Shown one piece after another: positions 1 through 7,970 of a stretch of DNA of 64,000 nucleotides. The stretch spans positions 4,278,001 through 4,342,000 of the forward strand of contig NC_013595.1 in the NCBI RefSeq assembly GCF_000024865.1. The letters run 5' to 3'. This DNA comes from Streptosporangium roseum DSM 43021 (GTDB lineage: Bacteria; Actinomycetota; Actinomycetes; Streptosporangiales; Streptosporangiaceae). The notes under the pieces are model-generated. The model did not search any database, was not told the DNA's origin, and saw only the letters and a program-made list of their open reading frames with translations. The translations under genes were made by a program, and so were the position numbers. Within the stretch, counting starts at the first letter, position 1; each line of letters begins with the position of its first letter.

Positions 1-852
1 GCGCGAGCCCATGCCGCCGGTCAGGTGGACGCGCCGGGCGACGGTGCGCTCCCACTGCGCCTCGATCGCCGACAGCAGCTCGGCGTCACCGGTCTCCACG
101 GCGACGTCGACCGCTCCCGAGGCGAGGTAGACGGCCCGTACGGCGTGGCCGCGGAACACCCGTGCCCGCCGTACCGGGAGGTCGTCCTGGAAGTAGGCGC
201 GGCCGAACTCGATGTCGTCCAGCGCGGGCAGCCCGCGACGCTCGACGAACCGGCGGGCCATCTCCAGGTAGCGCTCGGCGCCGGTCGCCCGGTACAGCTC
301 GACCAGGGCCATCTCCACCACGGGATGGCCGCACGTCTCGGAGGTGTCCATGAAGCGCCGGCAGATGTGGTCGGCCGCCCGCCGGACGACGCCGGTCAGC
401 TCGTCCTCGCCGTGCGTGCGGAGCCGTGCGACGCCGGCTTGGATCAGGTGGCCGTAGCAGTAGAGCTCGTGGCCCCACTCGAAGTCGGTGTAGCGGTCGC
501 CGTACCAGCGGGTGTTGAGGTAGCCGTCCTCCTCCTGCGCCCGTGCCACGGTCGCGGCCAGCTCCGGCAGGGCGGGGTGGCCGGCCCAGGCCATCCCCTC
601 CAGCAGCTTGTAGATCTCCGAGTCGCTGAACTCCCGGCCCTGCCGGAGGACCGGGTCGCGGCGGGCCGGGTCCCCGCCGAGCCTGCGGAAGTTGCCGATC
701 CAGCCGGCCCGCTCCATCCACTCCTGGCAGTGGGCGATGATGACCTCGCGGTTGAGCGCGACGCGGTCGCCCCAGAAACCCGGCGTCAGCCGTACCGAAT
801 CGAGCCCCAGAGGGGACAGCGCGCCCGAGGAGGGCAGGACAGGACTAGCCAC
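1..852 (-). CDS. GH127-family beta-L-arabinofuranosidase, C-terminus cut by window edge
   Basis: The 284 visible codons translate on the minus strand to a DUF1680/GH127-type glycosidase. These enzymes release terminal L-arabinofuranose from plant polysaccharides or glycoprotein glycans. Family features seen are the N-terminal VRLTPGFWGDR, the segment FSDSEIYKLLEGMAW, EDGYLNTRW, WGHELYCYGHLIQAG and, at the cut, HLTGGMGSR. The C-terminal half, including the Cys-rich metal/nucleophile region of the family, lies outside the window, so catalytic residues cannot be checked. The GTG start at 852 is chosen because AGGAG sits about 7 nt upstream. It overlaps the stop of the upstream permease gene by 8 bp, so the gene is the fourth cistron of the sugar-uptake operon. 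No signal peptide is visible, which suggests intracellular hydrolysis of imported oligosaccharides. The family call is firm; the substrate is inferred. Confidence 0.85.
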   Translation of the reverse strand, partial: MASPVLPSSGALSPLGLDSVRLTPGFWGDRVALNREVIIAHCQEWMERAGWIGNFRRLGGDPARRDPVLRQGREFSDSEIYKLLEGMAWAGHPALPELAATVARAQEEDGYLNTRWYGDRYTDFEWGHELYCYGHLIQAGVARLRTHGEDELTGVVRRAADHICRRFMDTSETCGHPVVEMALVELYRATGAERYLEMARRFVERRGLPALDDIEFGRAYFQDDLPVRRARVFRGHAVRAVYLASGAVDVAVETGDAELLSAIEAQWERTVARRVHLTGGMGSR

Positions 853-1618
853 GCAACGCTCCTGACATGAATCCGCGCACGTAGTGGCGCTGCAGAACGA
901 TGAAGAGGATCAGGCAGGGCACGGCCATGACCATGACCCCCGCCTGCAACATGCCGTAGTCGACGGCGCCGAACGTGCGCTGGGTCATGCTGACCACGGC
1001 CACCGGGAGGGTGAAGCTCGCGCCGTCGTTGAGCAGGATGAGCGGCGCGAAGAAGTCGTTCCAGGAGGCGAGGAAGGCGAACAGGCCGACGGTGATCAGA
1101 GCGGGCCGCACCGCGCGCAGCAGGATGCGGGAGAAGGCCCGGAAGGTGCCGCAGCCGTCGATGAGGGCGGCCTCCTCCAGCTCGCGGGGGATGGCCTCGA
1201 AGGCGTTGCGCATCATGAACAGCGCGAACGGCAGCTGGAACATCACGAAGACGAGCGAGAGACCGACCAGGGAGTTCTGCAGGCCGATGTAGCCGAGCAG
1301 GACGTAGAGCGGGATCAGGATGGTCGCGTACGGCACCATCAGGATCGCCAGCGTGGTGAGGAAGAGCAGGTTCTTGCCGGGGAAGTCGAAGCGGGCGAAG
1401 GCGTAGCCGCCGAGGGCGGAGATCACCAGCGTGCCGGCGACGGTCATCGCCGACACCAGCGCGCTGTTGGTCAGGTAGGTGCCGACGCCCTCGCCGAACC
1501 GGGCCATCTCGGTGTAGTTCCCCACCCCTCCGTCGAAGGAGGACCAGCCGCTCCACAGCAGCGGGAACAGGAAGAGCACCGCCAGGGCCGACATCGTGCT
1601 GTAGTACCGCGTTCTCAT
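845..1618 (-). CDS. sugar ABC transporter permease, MalG type
   Basis: This 257-residue protein is an inner-membrane subunit of a carbohydrate ABC importer of the CUT1 class. It starts with a transmembrane helix (about residues 7-25) and shows about six hydrophobic segments. The cytoplasmic EAA loop, which docks on the ATPase, is visible as EEAALIDGCGTFRAFSRI (about residues 147-164). The length is slightly below the usual 270-300 because the periplasmic loop after the first helix is short. It lies 51 bp downstream of the MalF-type gene and overlaps the glycosidase gene by 8 bp. The ATPase is not in the window; many actinobacterial CUT1 systems share one MsiK ATPase encoded elsewhere. Confidence 0.9.
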   Translation of the reverse strand: MRTRYYSTMSALAVLFLFPLLWSGWSSFDGGVGNYTEMARFGEGVGTYLTNSALVSAMTVAGTLVISALGGYAFARFDFPGKNLLFLTTLAILMVPYATILIPLYVLLGYIGLQNSLVGLSLVFVMFQLPFALFMMRNAFEAIPRELEEAALIDGCGTFRAFSRILLRAVRPALITVGLFAFLASWNDFFAPLILLNDGASFTLPVAVVSMTQRTFGAVDYGMLQAGVMVMAVPCLILFIVLQRHYVRGFMSGALRG

Positions 1619-1669
1619 CGGTCGTTCACCGCTCCTCGCCCGCTCCGCCGGCCGCGCCGGGTTCCCTGT

Positions 1670-2602
1670 TCACTCCGACCTCCTGAGCACCCGCATCTGC
1701 AGGGCGTTGAGCGCGACCAGGGCGACCAGCAGCACGACCGACAGCGCCGCGGCGCCGCCGAGGTCGAAGCGGAAGAACGCGTCGCGGTAGACGACCATGA
1801 CCATGGAGACGGTGCTGTTGTCCGGGCCGCCGTTGGTGAAGACGAAGAACTGGTCGAAGGCGAGCAGCGAGCCGGTGACGCTGAGGATGAGCATCAGCGC
1901 GAGCGTCGGCCGGAGCAGCGGCAGCGTGATTTTGGTGAAGATCTGCCGGCGGCCGGCGCCGTCGCTCCTGGCCGCCTCGTAGACCTCGACCGGGATCGAC
2001 TGCAGGCCGGTGAGCAGGATGAGCATGTTGAACCCGGCGAACCGCCACAGCACCAGCGCGATCGTGGAGAACAGCGCCATGTTCGGGGTGCCCGTCCATT
2101 TCACCGGCTCGTCGGTGATCCCCAGGGCCTGCAGGATCGGGTCGATCGGCCCGAAGTCGCTGTTCAGCATGGCGTAGAAGAGCAGCGCCGCGGAGGCGAA
2201 GCCGACCGCGCCGGGCAGGAAGAACGCCGTGCGGAAGAAGCCGACGCCCGGCCTGCGCTCCTGCACCAGCAGGGCCAGGCCGAGGGCCGCCCCGGCCAGC
2301 AGCACCGTCGTGATGACGGTGTACTTCAGCGTGAAGCCCACCGCGTCGAGGAAGAGCGGGTTGTCGGCGATCTTGGTGTAGTTGTCCGGGGCGTTGAGCG
2401 CCGCCTGGCCGAGCAGCGGCCAGCGGTTCAGCGACATCCAGACGACCAGCGCCAGCGGCACCACGAACAGCACGCCCACGATCAGCGCGGTGGGCGCGGC
2501 GTAGAGCCAGCCCTGGGCCCCCCGGCTCCGCCACCAGGGGGGTGGAGCCGGGGCGGCCCCGCGCGCCGCCCGCCCGCCGCGTCGTGTCAGGGTCACCGTC
2601 AT
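1670..2602 (-). CDS. sugar ABC transporter permease, MalF type
   Basis: This 310-residue membrane protein is the MalF-type partner of the adjacent permease. After a basic, proline-rich N-terminus it has about six transmembrane helices, beginning GWLYAAPTALIVGVLFVVP. The EAA loop is visible as YEAARSDGAGRRQIFTKITLP, with the conserved Gly. The ATG at 2602 is chosen because it overlaps the TGA of the binding-protein gene as ATGA, the expected coupling in these operons. A longer reading frame upstream would run deep into the binding-protein gene and is rejected. Confidence 0.9.
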   Translation of the reverse strand: MTVTLTRRGGRAARGAAPAPPPWWRSRGAQGWLYAAPTALIVGVLFVVPLALVVWMSLNRWPLLGQAALNAPDNYTKIADNPLFLDAVGFTLKYTVITTVLLAGAALGLALLVQERRPGVGFFRTAFFLPGAVGFASAALLFYAMLNSDFGPIDPILQALGITDEPVKWTGTPNMALFSTIALVLWRFAGFNMLILLTGLQSIPVEVYEAARSDGAGRRQIFTKITLPLLRPTLALMLILSVTGSLLAFDQFFVFTNGGPDNSTVSMVMVVYRDAFFRFDLGGAAALSVVLLVALVALNALQMRVLRRSE

Positions 2603-3888
2603 TGCTGCAGCGACTTGGTGATGTCGGCGTTGAGCCCTGCGACCTTGCCCGCGTCGCCGAACACCGCCTCGCGGGCCAGGCGCAGCCACGGCCCCTGCGG
2701 GTCGTTGAAGGTCTGCCCGAACCGCAGCGCGTACGGCGTCTGCCCCTTGGCCACCAGCGAGTTGATCATCACCACGCGCGGGTCCTCGGCGGAGTACTTG
2801 TTGCCGGACAGGTCGGTGCGGGCGGGCACGTCCTTGTTCTTGGCCATGACCTCGACCTGCGCCTCGTCGGAGACCGTCCAGGACAGGAACTCCCAGGCCG
2901 CGTCGGCGTTCTCGGTGGTGGAGGAGATGCCGACCGAGTCGCCGCCCACGAACGTCGACTCGCCGCCGTCGGGCCCGGCGATCGGCGCGACACCGATCTT
3001 CATGTCCTCGGGCATCGAGCCGAGCGTGGTCGAGGGCATCGGCATGACGCCGATCTCGCCCTTGGGGAAGAAACCGGTCCAGGTCGGGCCCTGCTCCTCC
3101 TTGGCGGTGGGGCCGGTGACGCCCTTGGCGTACAGGTCGCGGTAGATCGCGAACACCTCGGTCATCGGGGCCCGGTCGTTGAGCGAGGCCGTGCCCTCGG
3201 GGTTCATGACCTGCCCGTTCGCGGCCCAGACCGAGGGCCAGAAGGTGAACACGTAGCAGCCGCCGCAGTTGCCGCCGAAGAACGTGCCGTGCACCTTGCC
3301 GTCCTTGCCGAGCTTCTCGTCGACCGTTTCGGCCTGCTCGGCGAACTCCTTGAGCGTCCCGGGGCCCTTCTCCGGGTCCAGCCCGGCCTTCTCGTACAGG
3401 TCCTTATTCCAGAACCAGACCGACAGGTCGATGGTGTGCGGGAGCGTGTAGGACCGGCCGTCCAGCGTGCCCAGCTTGATGTGCGAGGGCGCGAGGCTGT
3501 CCTTGTACGGCAGGGCGCCGATCCGGTCGGTGATGTCCAGGAACAGGCCCTGCGAGGTGTAGTTGGGCACGAAGATCACATCGGCGGCGAAGATGTCCGG
3601 CAGCTGCTTGGCGCCCGCGGCCGCCGCGATGCGCGGCTGGTAGTTGTCCGTCGGGATGACGGTCAGCTTCACCTGGTTCTTGTGGCTGCTGTTGTAGGCC
3701 TTGACCAGCCGCTCGCTCTGCGCCTGGGTCGCGGCACGCGTCCACATGGTGATCGTGAGGCCTCCGGTGGACTTCGCGGCCTCCGTGGCGCCCGAGCCGC
3801 CTGCGCCGCAGGCGGCCGCCGACGCGGCGGTCAACAGGCCCAGCAGGGCGATCCCGGCCTTCCGGCCTCGGGGTGAACGTGGATTCAT
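2599..3888 (-). CDS. extracellular sugar-binding lipoprotein (family 1 SBP)
   Basis: This 429-residue substrate-binding protein delivers the ligand to the two permeases. The N-terminus is a lipoprotein signal: basic MNPRSPRGRK, a hydrophobic core, then Cys27 in an Ala-rich lipobox followed by a Gly/Ser linker. Mature-protein hallmarks of family 1 SBPs are GGLTITMWTRAATQ near the new N-terminus, AGAKQLPDIFAADVIFVPNYTSQG, YTLPHTIDLSVWFWNKDLYEKAG, and GEIGVMPMPSTTLGSM. The start at 3888 has GAGGAGAGGG directly upstream; the longer open frame that extends into the divergent repressor region has no support. The gene is first in the operon and divergent from the LacI gene, which fits local repression lifted by sugar. 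Confidence 0.92.
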   Translation of the reverse strand: MNPRSPRGRKAGIALLGLLTAASAAACGAGGSGATEAAKSTGGLTITMWTRAATQAQSERLVKAYNSSHKNQVKLTVIPTDNYQPRIAAAAGAKQLPDIFAADVIFVPNYTSQGLFLDITDRIGALPYKDSLAPSHIKLGTLDGRSYTLPHTIDLSVWFWNKDLYEKAGLDPEKGPGTLKEFAEQAETVDEKLGKDGKVHGTFFGGNCGGCYVFTFWPSVWAANGQVMNPEGTASLNDRAPMTEVFAIYRDLYAKGVTGPTAKEEQGPTWTGFFPKGEIGVMPMPSTTLGSMPEDMKIGVAPIAGPDGGESTFVGGDSVGISSTTENADAAWEFLSWTVSDEAQVEVMAKNKDVPARTDLSGNKYSAEDPRVVMINSLVAKGQTPYALRFGQTFNDPQGPWLRLAREAVFGDAGKVAGLNADITKSLQQ

Positions 3889-3938
3889 GGCCCTCTCCTC
3901 ACGGCATCCCCCCGAGACGCACGAAACAGAACTAAAAG

Positions 3939-3966
3939 GTTTTCGGAAACATAAAAGAAACGTTCG
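3939..3966. promoter_or_regulatory. candidate LacI operator pair between binding-protein and repressor genes
   Basis: The 218-bp divergent intergenic region has an A/T-rich core. Two imperfect palindromes sit side by side: GTTTTCGGAAAC (3939-3950) and GAAACGTTCG (3957-3966, central AACGTT). GAAAC/GTTTC half-sites around a central CG are typical of actinobacterial LacI-family operators. The position, upstream of both genes, suits mutual control. This is inferred from symmetry only. Confidence 0.45.
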
Positions 3967-4106
3967 GAGAGTGTCAATGGGTCCGTCGGCGCCGGCCTGC
4001 CGGAGGGCGGCTTGCCCATCGGAGAAGCCCTCGTTAAAGTCTGTTCGCAATGGCTCGCGGCTGTCACGGATGCCCGGAGCGGGATGAGAGAAAAGGATTT
4101 CGCGAG

Positions 4107-5129
4107 ATGGTCGGTAGGCGATCACGTGCGGTGACCATAAGCGACGTGGCATCCCTGGCAGGGGTGTCGATCGCCACCGCGTCCAAGGCGCTGAACGGCC
4201 GGGACCAGGTGCGGGCGGAGACCCGGCAGCGGGTGCTGGAGGCCGCGGAGGAGCTCGCCTTCCAGCCCAACGCCCTGGCCAGAGGGCTGCTGTCCGGGCA
4301 GACCCGGACCGTCGGGCTGCTCACCAGCGACAGCGTCGGCAGGTTCGGGATCCCGGTGCTGCTCGGCGCGGAGGACGCGTTCGGGGCGGGGGAGATGGCG
4401 CTGCTGCTGTGCGACGCCCGTGGTGACGCCATCCGCGAGCAGCACTACATCCGCACGCTGCTCTCCCGGCGCGTGGACGGCCTCATAGTGGTCGGCGAGA
4501 GCACGAACACGCGCTCGTCCATCAGCCGCGACCTGCCCATCCCGGTGGTCTACGCCTACGGGGAGTCCGACAACCCGGACGACGTCTCGTTCGTCCCCGA
4601 CGACGTGGGCGGCGCGGTCCTCGCCGTACGGCACCTGCTGACCGCGGGGCGGCGCAGGATCGCGCACGTCACGGGACCGATGGACTACAAGGCCGCGAGG
4701 GACAGGACCGAGGGCCTGCGGAGGGCGCTGGAGGAGGCCGGCGTCGCCCAGGTCGGCGAGACGCTCTCCGGTGCGTGGTCGCAGCGCTGGGGCCGGCACG
4801 CTGCGGAGATGCTGCTGATGGCCGAGCCGGAGGTGGACGCCGTCTTCTGCGGCAGCGACCAGATCGCGGCGGGGTTCGTCGAGGCCACCAGGGAGCGGGG
4901 CCGCCGCATCCCCGACGACATCGCGGTCGTGGGCTACGACAACTGGGAGGTGTTCTCCACCGAGACCCGGCCCGCGCTGACCACGGTCGACATGAACCTG
5001 GAGACGCTCGGCCGCACCGCCGCCCAGCACCTGTTCGCCGCCATCGACGGCCGTGCCACCCCGGGCGTCCACCGCATGCCCTGCCGGCTCGTCATCCGCG
5101 ACTCCACCGCGCCCCGGGGACCCTCCTGA
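4107..5129 (+). CDS. LacI-family transcriptional repressor
   Basis: This 340-residue regulator has an N-terminal LacI helix-turn-helix (VTISDVASLAGVSIATASKA, then a hinge region with ALNGRDQVRAETRQRV) and a periplasmic-binding-protein-like effector domain ending in VDMNLETLGRTAAQHL. The ATG at 4107 is preferred because the HTH normally begins within 10 residues of the start and AAAGGA lies about 9 nt upstream; an in-frame ATG at 4050 would add 19 unlikely residues. It is divergent from the sugar-uptake operon at 1-3888, which it most likely represses. The ligand is probably an arabinose-containing sugar, judged only from the GH127 neighbour. Confidence 0.9.
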   Translation: MVGRRSRAVTISDVASLAGVSIATASKALNGRDQVRAETRQRVLEAAEELAFQPNALARGLLSGQTRTVGLLTSDSVGRFGIPVLLGAEDAFGAGEMALLLCDARGDAIREQHYIRTLLSRRVDGLIVVGESTNTRSSISRDLPIPVVYAYGESDNPDDVSFVPDDVGGAVLAVRHLLTAGRRRIAHVTGPMDYKAARDRTEGLRRALEEAGVAQVGETLSGAWSQRWGRHAAEMLLMAEPEVDAVFCGSDQIAAGFVEATRERGRRIPDDIAVVGYDNWEVFSTETRPALTTVDMNLETLGRTAAQHLFAAIDGRATPGVHRMPCRLVIRDSTAPRGPS

Positions 5130-5332
5130 CCCGGAGGGGGGACCGCGCCGCCGACCCGTTGCAACGGATGCGCGCTCAGCGCCGGCCGCGTCTGCTCATC
5201 GTCGTCTCCGTCGGGAACTCCTGGTCGGTCGGCGGCAGCCGGGCCTGCCGCGTGGTCCGTGGCCTCCTCCGGTGGGCGAGGGGTGTTCGGCCCAGCGGCC
5301 GGAGGAGGGGATCGCAGACGGGACGGCGGACC
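5130..5332. other. convergent intergenic region, no gene seen
   Basis: This 203-bp GC-rich gap lies between the ends of the LacI and TenA genes. It contains short palindromic stretches (for example GTTGCAAC near 5158) but no stem long enough to call a terminator with confidence. Confidence 0.4.
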
Positions 5333-6019
5333 TCAGCTGCCGGGCCGCCACTGTTCCGTGGGCCAGGTCTCCCGCCGCCAGGCGCTGTCCCAGAACATCC
5401 ACTCGTACTCCGTGGCCTGGACGAACGCCTCGGTCATGGCCGCGCGGGTCTCGCCGTCCGCCCCGGCCGCCAGCCGGTCGGCGATCTCCTTGGCCCGCTC
5501 GACCGACTTGGCGAAATCCGGATCGGCGTAGGTGGAGATCCACGCGCGGTAGGGATGGCCGGCGACGTCGCCGACCTGCTTCACAAGCGCCGCCCCCACG
5601 TCCTGGTAGACCCAGAAACATGGCAGGACGGCGGCGACGAGCACCGAGTACGGCGCGGCCAGCGCGACGGCCTGCAGGAAGGAGGAGTAGCCGAGACAGG
5701 TGGGCGAGGTGCGGATGCCCGAGAGGTCGGTGGCGCTCAGGCCGTACTCCTCGATGTAGCCCTCGTGCAGGGTCCGCTCGGCGGCCAGCGCGGCGTGCGC
5801 GCTGCTCGACCAGAACGCGGCCTCCTCGGGGTCGGCGGCCCGCACCGAGGCGGTGGCGAGCGCCTTGGAGAACGCCTCGAGATATCTGGCGTCCTGCACG
5901 ATGTAGAAGGCGAACCGCCGGCGGTCGAGGGTGCCCTCGCCGAGTGCGGCGTTGAAGGGGTGCTCGTGGATGGCTCGCAGCAGTGCGGCGGAGCGTGCCC
6001 AGACGTCGTCGCAGAACAT
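5333..6019 (-). CDS. tenA: TenA-family thiaminase II / aminopyrimidine aminohydrolase
   Basis: This 228-residue protein is a TenA/THI-4 family enzyme. The family hydrolyses degraded thiamine (aminopyrimidines) to HMP for salvage. Expected catalytic positions are present: Asp43 in QDARYL, the nucleophile Cys134 in LPCFWVYQD, and a Glu near the C-terminus in EYEWMFWDSAW. The start is fixed by the AAGGGA ribosome-binding site at the 3' end of the TPP riboswitch, 4-5 nt before ATG. It stands alone rather than in a thiamine operon. Regulation by thiamine pyrophosphate is clear from the aptamer in front of it. Confidence 0.93.
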   Translation of the reverse strand: MFCDDVWARSAALLRAIHEHPFNAALGEGTLDRRRFAFYIVQDARYLEAFSKALATASVRAADPEEAAFWSSSAHAALAAERTLHEGYIEEYGLSATDLSGIRTSPTCLGYSSFLQAVALAAPYSVLVAAVLPCFWVYQDVGAALVKQVGDVAGHPYRAWISTYADPDFAKSVERAKEIADRLAAGADGETRAAMTEAFVQATEYEWMFWDSAWRRETWPTEQWRPGS

Positions 6020-6112
6020 GACGTCCCTTCGCTAGTTCGAACTAGATCAGGTTCGACGGGTGTGTTCTCAGCTCCGGACCTGCCGGGGCACCCCGCGTCG
6101 CGAGTAGGGTAA
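6020..6112 (-). promoter_or_regulatory. TPP riboswitch (THI element)
   Basis: Read on the minus strand, the leader of tenA contains the conserved THI-box parts in order: GGGGTGCC (6087-6094), GCTGAGA (6066-6072), ACCCGTCGAACCTGAT (about 6046-6061) and a CTAGTTCGAACTAG hairpin (6032-6045). The closing AAGGGA (6024-6029) can pair with CCCT at the 5' end. Because AAGGGA is also the ribosome-binding site of tenA, ligand binding would hide it. This implies translational repression by TPP. The structure is recognised from sequence motifs and was not folded computationally. Confidence 0.93.
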
Positions 6113-6128
6113 CAGCTCGTTTGCCCGC

Positions 6129-6339
6129 CGCGGGGAGCGCCGCCGTCGCCCGCTGACGCCGCGCGAGGAGCAGGTCCATCGCGGCAGGACTCACCCGCCA
6201 GGTCGCGGCGCGACGGCTGCGGATCTCGATCAGAACCCTGGACAAGCACCTTGAAGCGGTCTACCGCAAGCTGGGGGTGGACAGCCGCATTCAGGAGGCC
6301 CTCTGGCTGAACGCCTCCCGGACAAGAGAGAACCGATGA
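6129..6339 (+). pseudogene. remnant of a LuxR-type regulator C-terminus, frameshifted
   Basis: Two frames together spell a LuxR-family DNA-binding domain. The first frame gives LTPREEQV from 6153. The second, ending at the TGA at 6337, gives IAAGLTRQVAARRLRIS and RTLDKHLEAVYRKLGV, followed by a normal tail. Canonical domains read EEQVLRLIAAGLT at the joint, so loss of about 8 bp after the Val codon explains both the frame change and the missing residues. Nothing resembling the rest of a regulator precedes it, since the TPP riboswitch lies there. This looks like the surviving 3' end of a deleted gene. Confidence 0.75.
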
Positions 6340-6415
6340 GACCACCCGAGGACGGATGGCGCACCGATCCCGGTAGATTCTCGACGGTGAGTTCCAGCGC
6401 CGACCGGGAGTCCAG

Positions 6416-7102
6416 ATGTCGATGCACGAGTTCGAGGATCTCGTCGCGGATTCGATCCGCGCCCTGGACGCCCACTATCCCGACCCCGACCCGCGCGTCC
6501 GCGGCTGGGTGGTCGCGCTGTTCAGGTTCCAAGGTGGATTCGACTGCTCGTTCACGCACTTCCGGGTGATGGACATCCTCCTGCGACGTGGATTCACCTA
6601 CCGGTTCCCCGTGGATCAGCATCCTGACCACGCCGGGCGGCGTGAGTACTTCGACGGCCTGGAAGGCTTCACCGCACTGCGGGTCTTCGATGAGGACGAC
6701 GACGACTTCGACGGCTACGCGACCTGGCTTGAGGACGGCTACGTCGATCCCCCGTACGTCTACTGTGACGCGGGTACGGATCTGTGGCGGCGTATGTCCG
6801 ACGAGGGACGTCTCACAGGTGAGGACGCCGTCGCGCCGCGTCGCGTGTCCCTGGTGGAGACCGTCGCCGCCGTCGCCCGCGCCGCCGAGGACCTGTCCGA
6901 TCACGGACTGATCGCCGACTGGTACGCCCTCGGCCCCCACATGCTCCTGAACACCCTTGTGTCGCTGGAAGACCTCCAGACCCTCCCGGGCGTCAGCGAA
7001 CTGCGCTCGATAGCTCATCGGACCGGCGGCGTCTCCCTCACCCATGAGCCCGTCGACGACCTGGAAACCTGGTGGGCGACTCCGTCAGGCTCGCGAGCCT
7101 GA
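6416..7102 (+). CDS. hypothetical protein, 228 aa, acidic
   Basis: I do not recognise this family. The predicted protein is soluble and acidic, with an Asp-rich stretch (DEDDDDFDGY, about residues 92-101), several aromatic residues, and no signal peptide, transmembrane segment or known catalytic motif. The ATG at 6416 is preceded by GGGAG at a 5-nt distance, and codon use matches neighbouring real genes. It is flanked by a LuxR remnant upstream and is convergent with the TetR gene downstream. It may be a leftover of an accessory segment. Confidence 0.65.
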   Translation: MSMHEFEDLVADSIRALDAHYPDPDPRVRGWVVALFRFQGGFDCSFTHFRVMDILLRRGFTYRFPVDQHPDHAGRREYFDGLEGFTALRVFDEDDDDFDGYATWLEDGYVDPPYVYCDAGTDLWRRMSDEGRLTGEDAVAPRRVSLVETVAAVARAAEDLSDHGLIADWYALGPHMLLNTLVSLEDLQTLPGVSELRSIAHRTGGVSLTHEPVDDLETWWATPSGSRA

Positions 7103-7307
7103 CGGACCTCGCCGGCGGCAGCGCCGGGGGATGAACGGCACCTGCTCCACGTGTGGCTGACGGCGGCGGCGGGGAAAGGGGCTCGCCGCCGGTGACCGTA
7201 CGGGCTGTGTGCGGCTGATCGTGAGGCCTGTTCAGGTGCTCTGTCCACCCGGGGCATCTGATCGATCAGCCGCTTGCGGCACTCCGGCCGCGACGGCTGA
7301 TCCGAAC

Positions 7308-7913
7308 TCAGGTCTGCCCGTCCGCGCCCACATCCAGCGATCTCTGTACGGCCGCGTCCACCAGCTCGCGGATCTCCTGCTCGGTGAAGATGTCGGGCAG
7401 TGTCAGCCGCTCCACGATGAGCCAGTTCAGCGTGAGGTAGAGGAGCAGCACCGAGGTCGTGTCGCCAGGCAGGCCCGAGGCGGTGTGGTTGCCGATGTTG
7501 GTGTCGATGTCCTCGCGGATGCGCTTGGTCAGTACGGCGCGCAGCTCGGGGCGCCGGGTGGACTCCAACCGGAGTTCGAGCAGCGCCAGGTAGCCCGAAT
7601 CGAAGGCGGAGACCCGGTCCACCAGCTCGTGCATGAGCTCGGCGTAGCGGGCCTGGTCCTGCACGCCCTCCTGGGTGCGGGCGATCGTGGCCTCGTCGGG
7701 TAGCAAGCGCTCATAGATACGCCCGCCGACCTGGGTGAACAGGTCGTCGCGGCTGGCGAAGTAGTTGGAGGCGGTGCCCACGGGCACCGCCGCCTCCGCA
7801 TCAACGGCCCGGAAGGTCAGCCCCCGCGCTCCCTCCCTGGCCAGTACCTCGATGGCCGCGTCGATCAGCGACTGCCGCCGTTCGGGATTTCTCCGCACTT
7901 GACACCACTCCAT
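7308..7913 (-). CDS. TetR-family transcriptional regulator
   Basis: This 201-residue protein has an N-terminal TetR helix-turn-helix (IDAAIEVLAREGARGLTFRAV, with VPVGTASNYFASRDDLF as recognition region) and an all-helical ligand domain. The start is uncertain. ATG at 7913 lies just 1 nt from a palindromic operator and has no ribosome-binding site. A GTG at 7898 has GGAG upstream and begins the domain more typically. An ATG at 7931 would overlap the operator. It is divergent from the RibD-C-type reductase gene at 7971, and the shared operator between them implies self-repression and repression of the reductase. Confidence 0.88.
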   Translation of the reverse strand: MEWCQVRRNPERRQSLIDAAIEVLAREGARGLTFRAVDAEAAVPVGTASNYFASRDDLFTQVGGRIYERLLPDEATIARTQEGVQDQARYAELMHELVDRVSAFDSGYLALLELRLESTRRPELRAVLTKRIREDIDTNIGNHTASGLPGDTTSVLLLYLTLNWLIVERLTLPDIFTEQEIRELVDAAVQRSLDVGADGQT

Positions 7914-7914
7914 G

Positions 7915-7954
7915 TGTAGTACTACATTCAAACCACTTCAAACAGAGTACTACA
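7915..7954. promoter_or_regulatory. TetR operator: perfect palindrome plus a second partial copy
   Basis: TGTAGTACTACA (7915-7926) is a perfect 12-bp palindrome immediately upstream of the TetR gene. A second site, CAGAGTACTACA (7943-7954), matches it at 9 of 12 positions, 28 bp away on centre, and lies just before the ribosome-binding site of the divergent gene. The arrangement is typical of an autoregulated TetR pair. Palindromy is seen directly; binding is inferred. Confidence 0.7.
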
Positions 7955-7970
7955 TCAGGAGTTGAACGGC

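Noticed and set aside
884..3145. 753-codon plus-strand frame across the permease and binding-protein genes
   Set aside because: It is a shadow of the minus-strand operon: Glu/Gln/His-rich composition, no ribosome-binding site and no family. The minus-strand genes carry clear domains and signals.
3889..4152. N-terminal extension of the sugar-binding protein
   Set aside because: A lipoprotein signal with a ribosome-binding site at 3888 is decisive.
7206..7275. CGGCTGATCG / CGATCAGCCG arms as inverted repeats of an insertion element
   Set aside because: The enclosed segment is about 40 bp, has no transposase and no target duplication.
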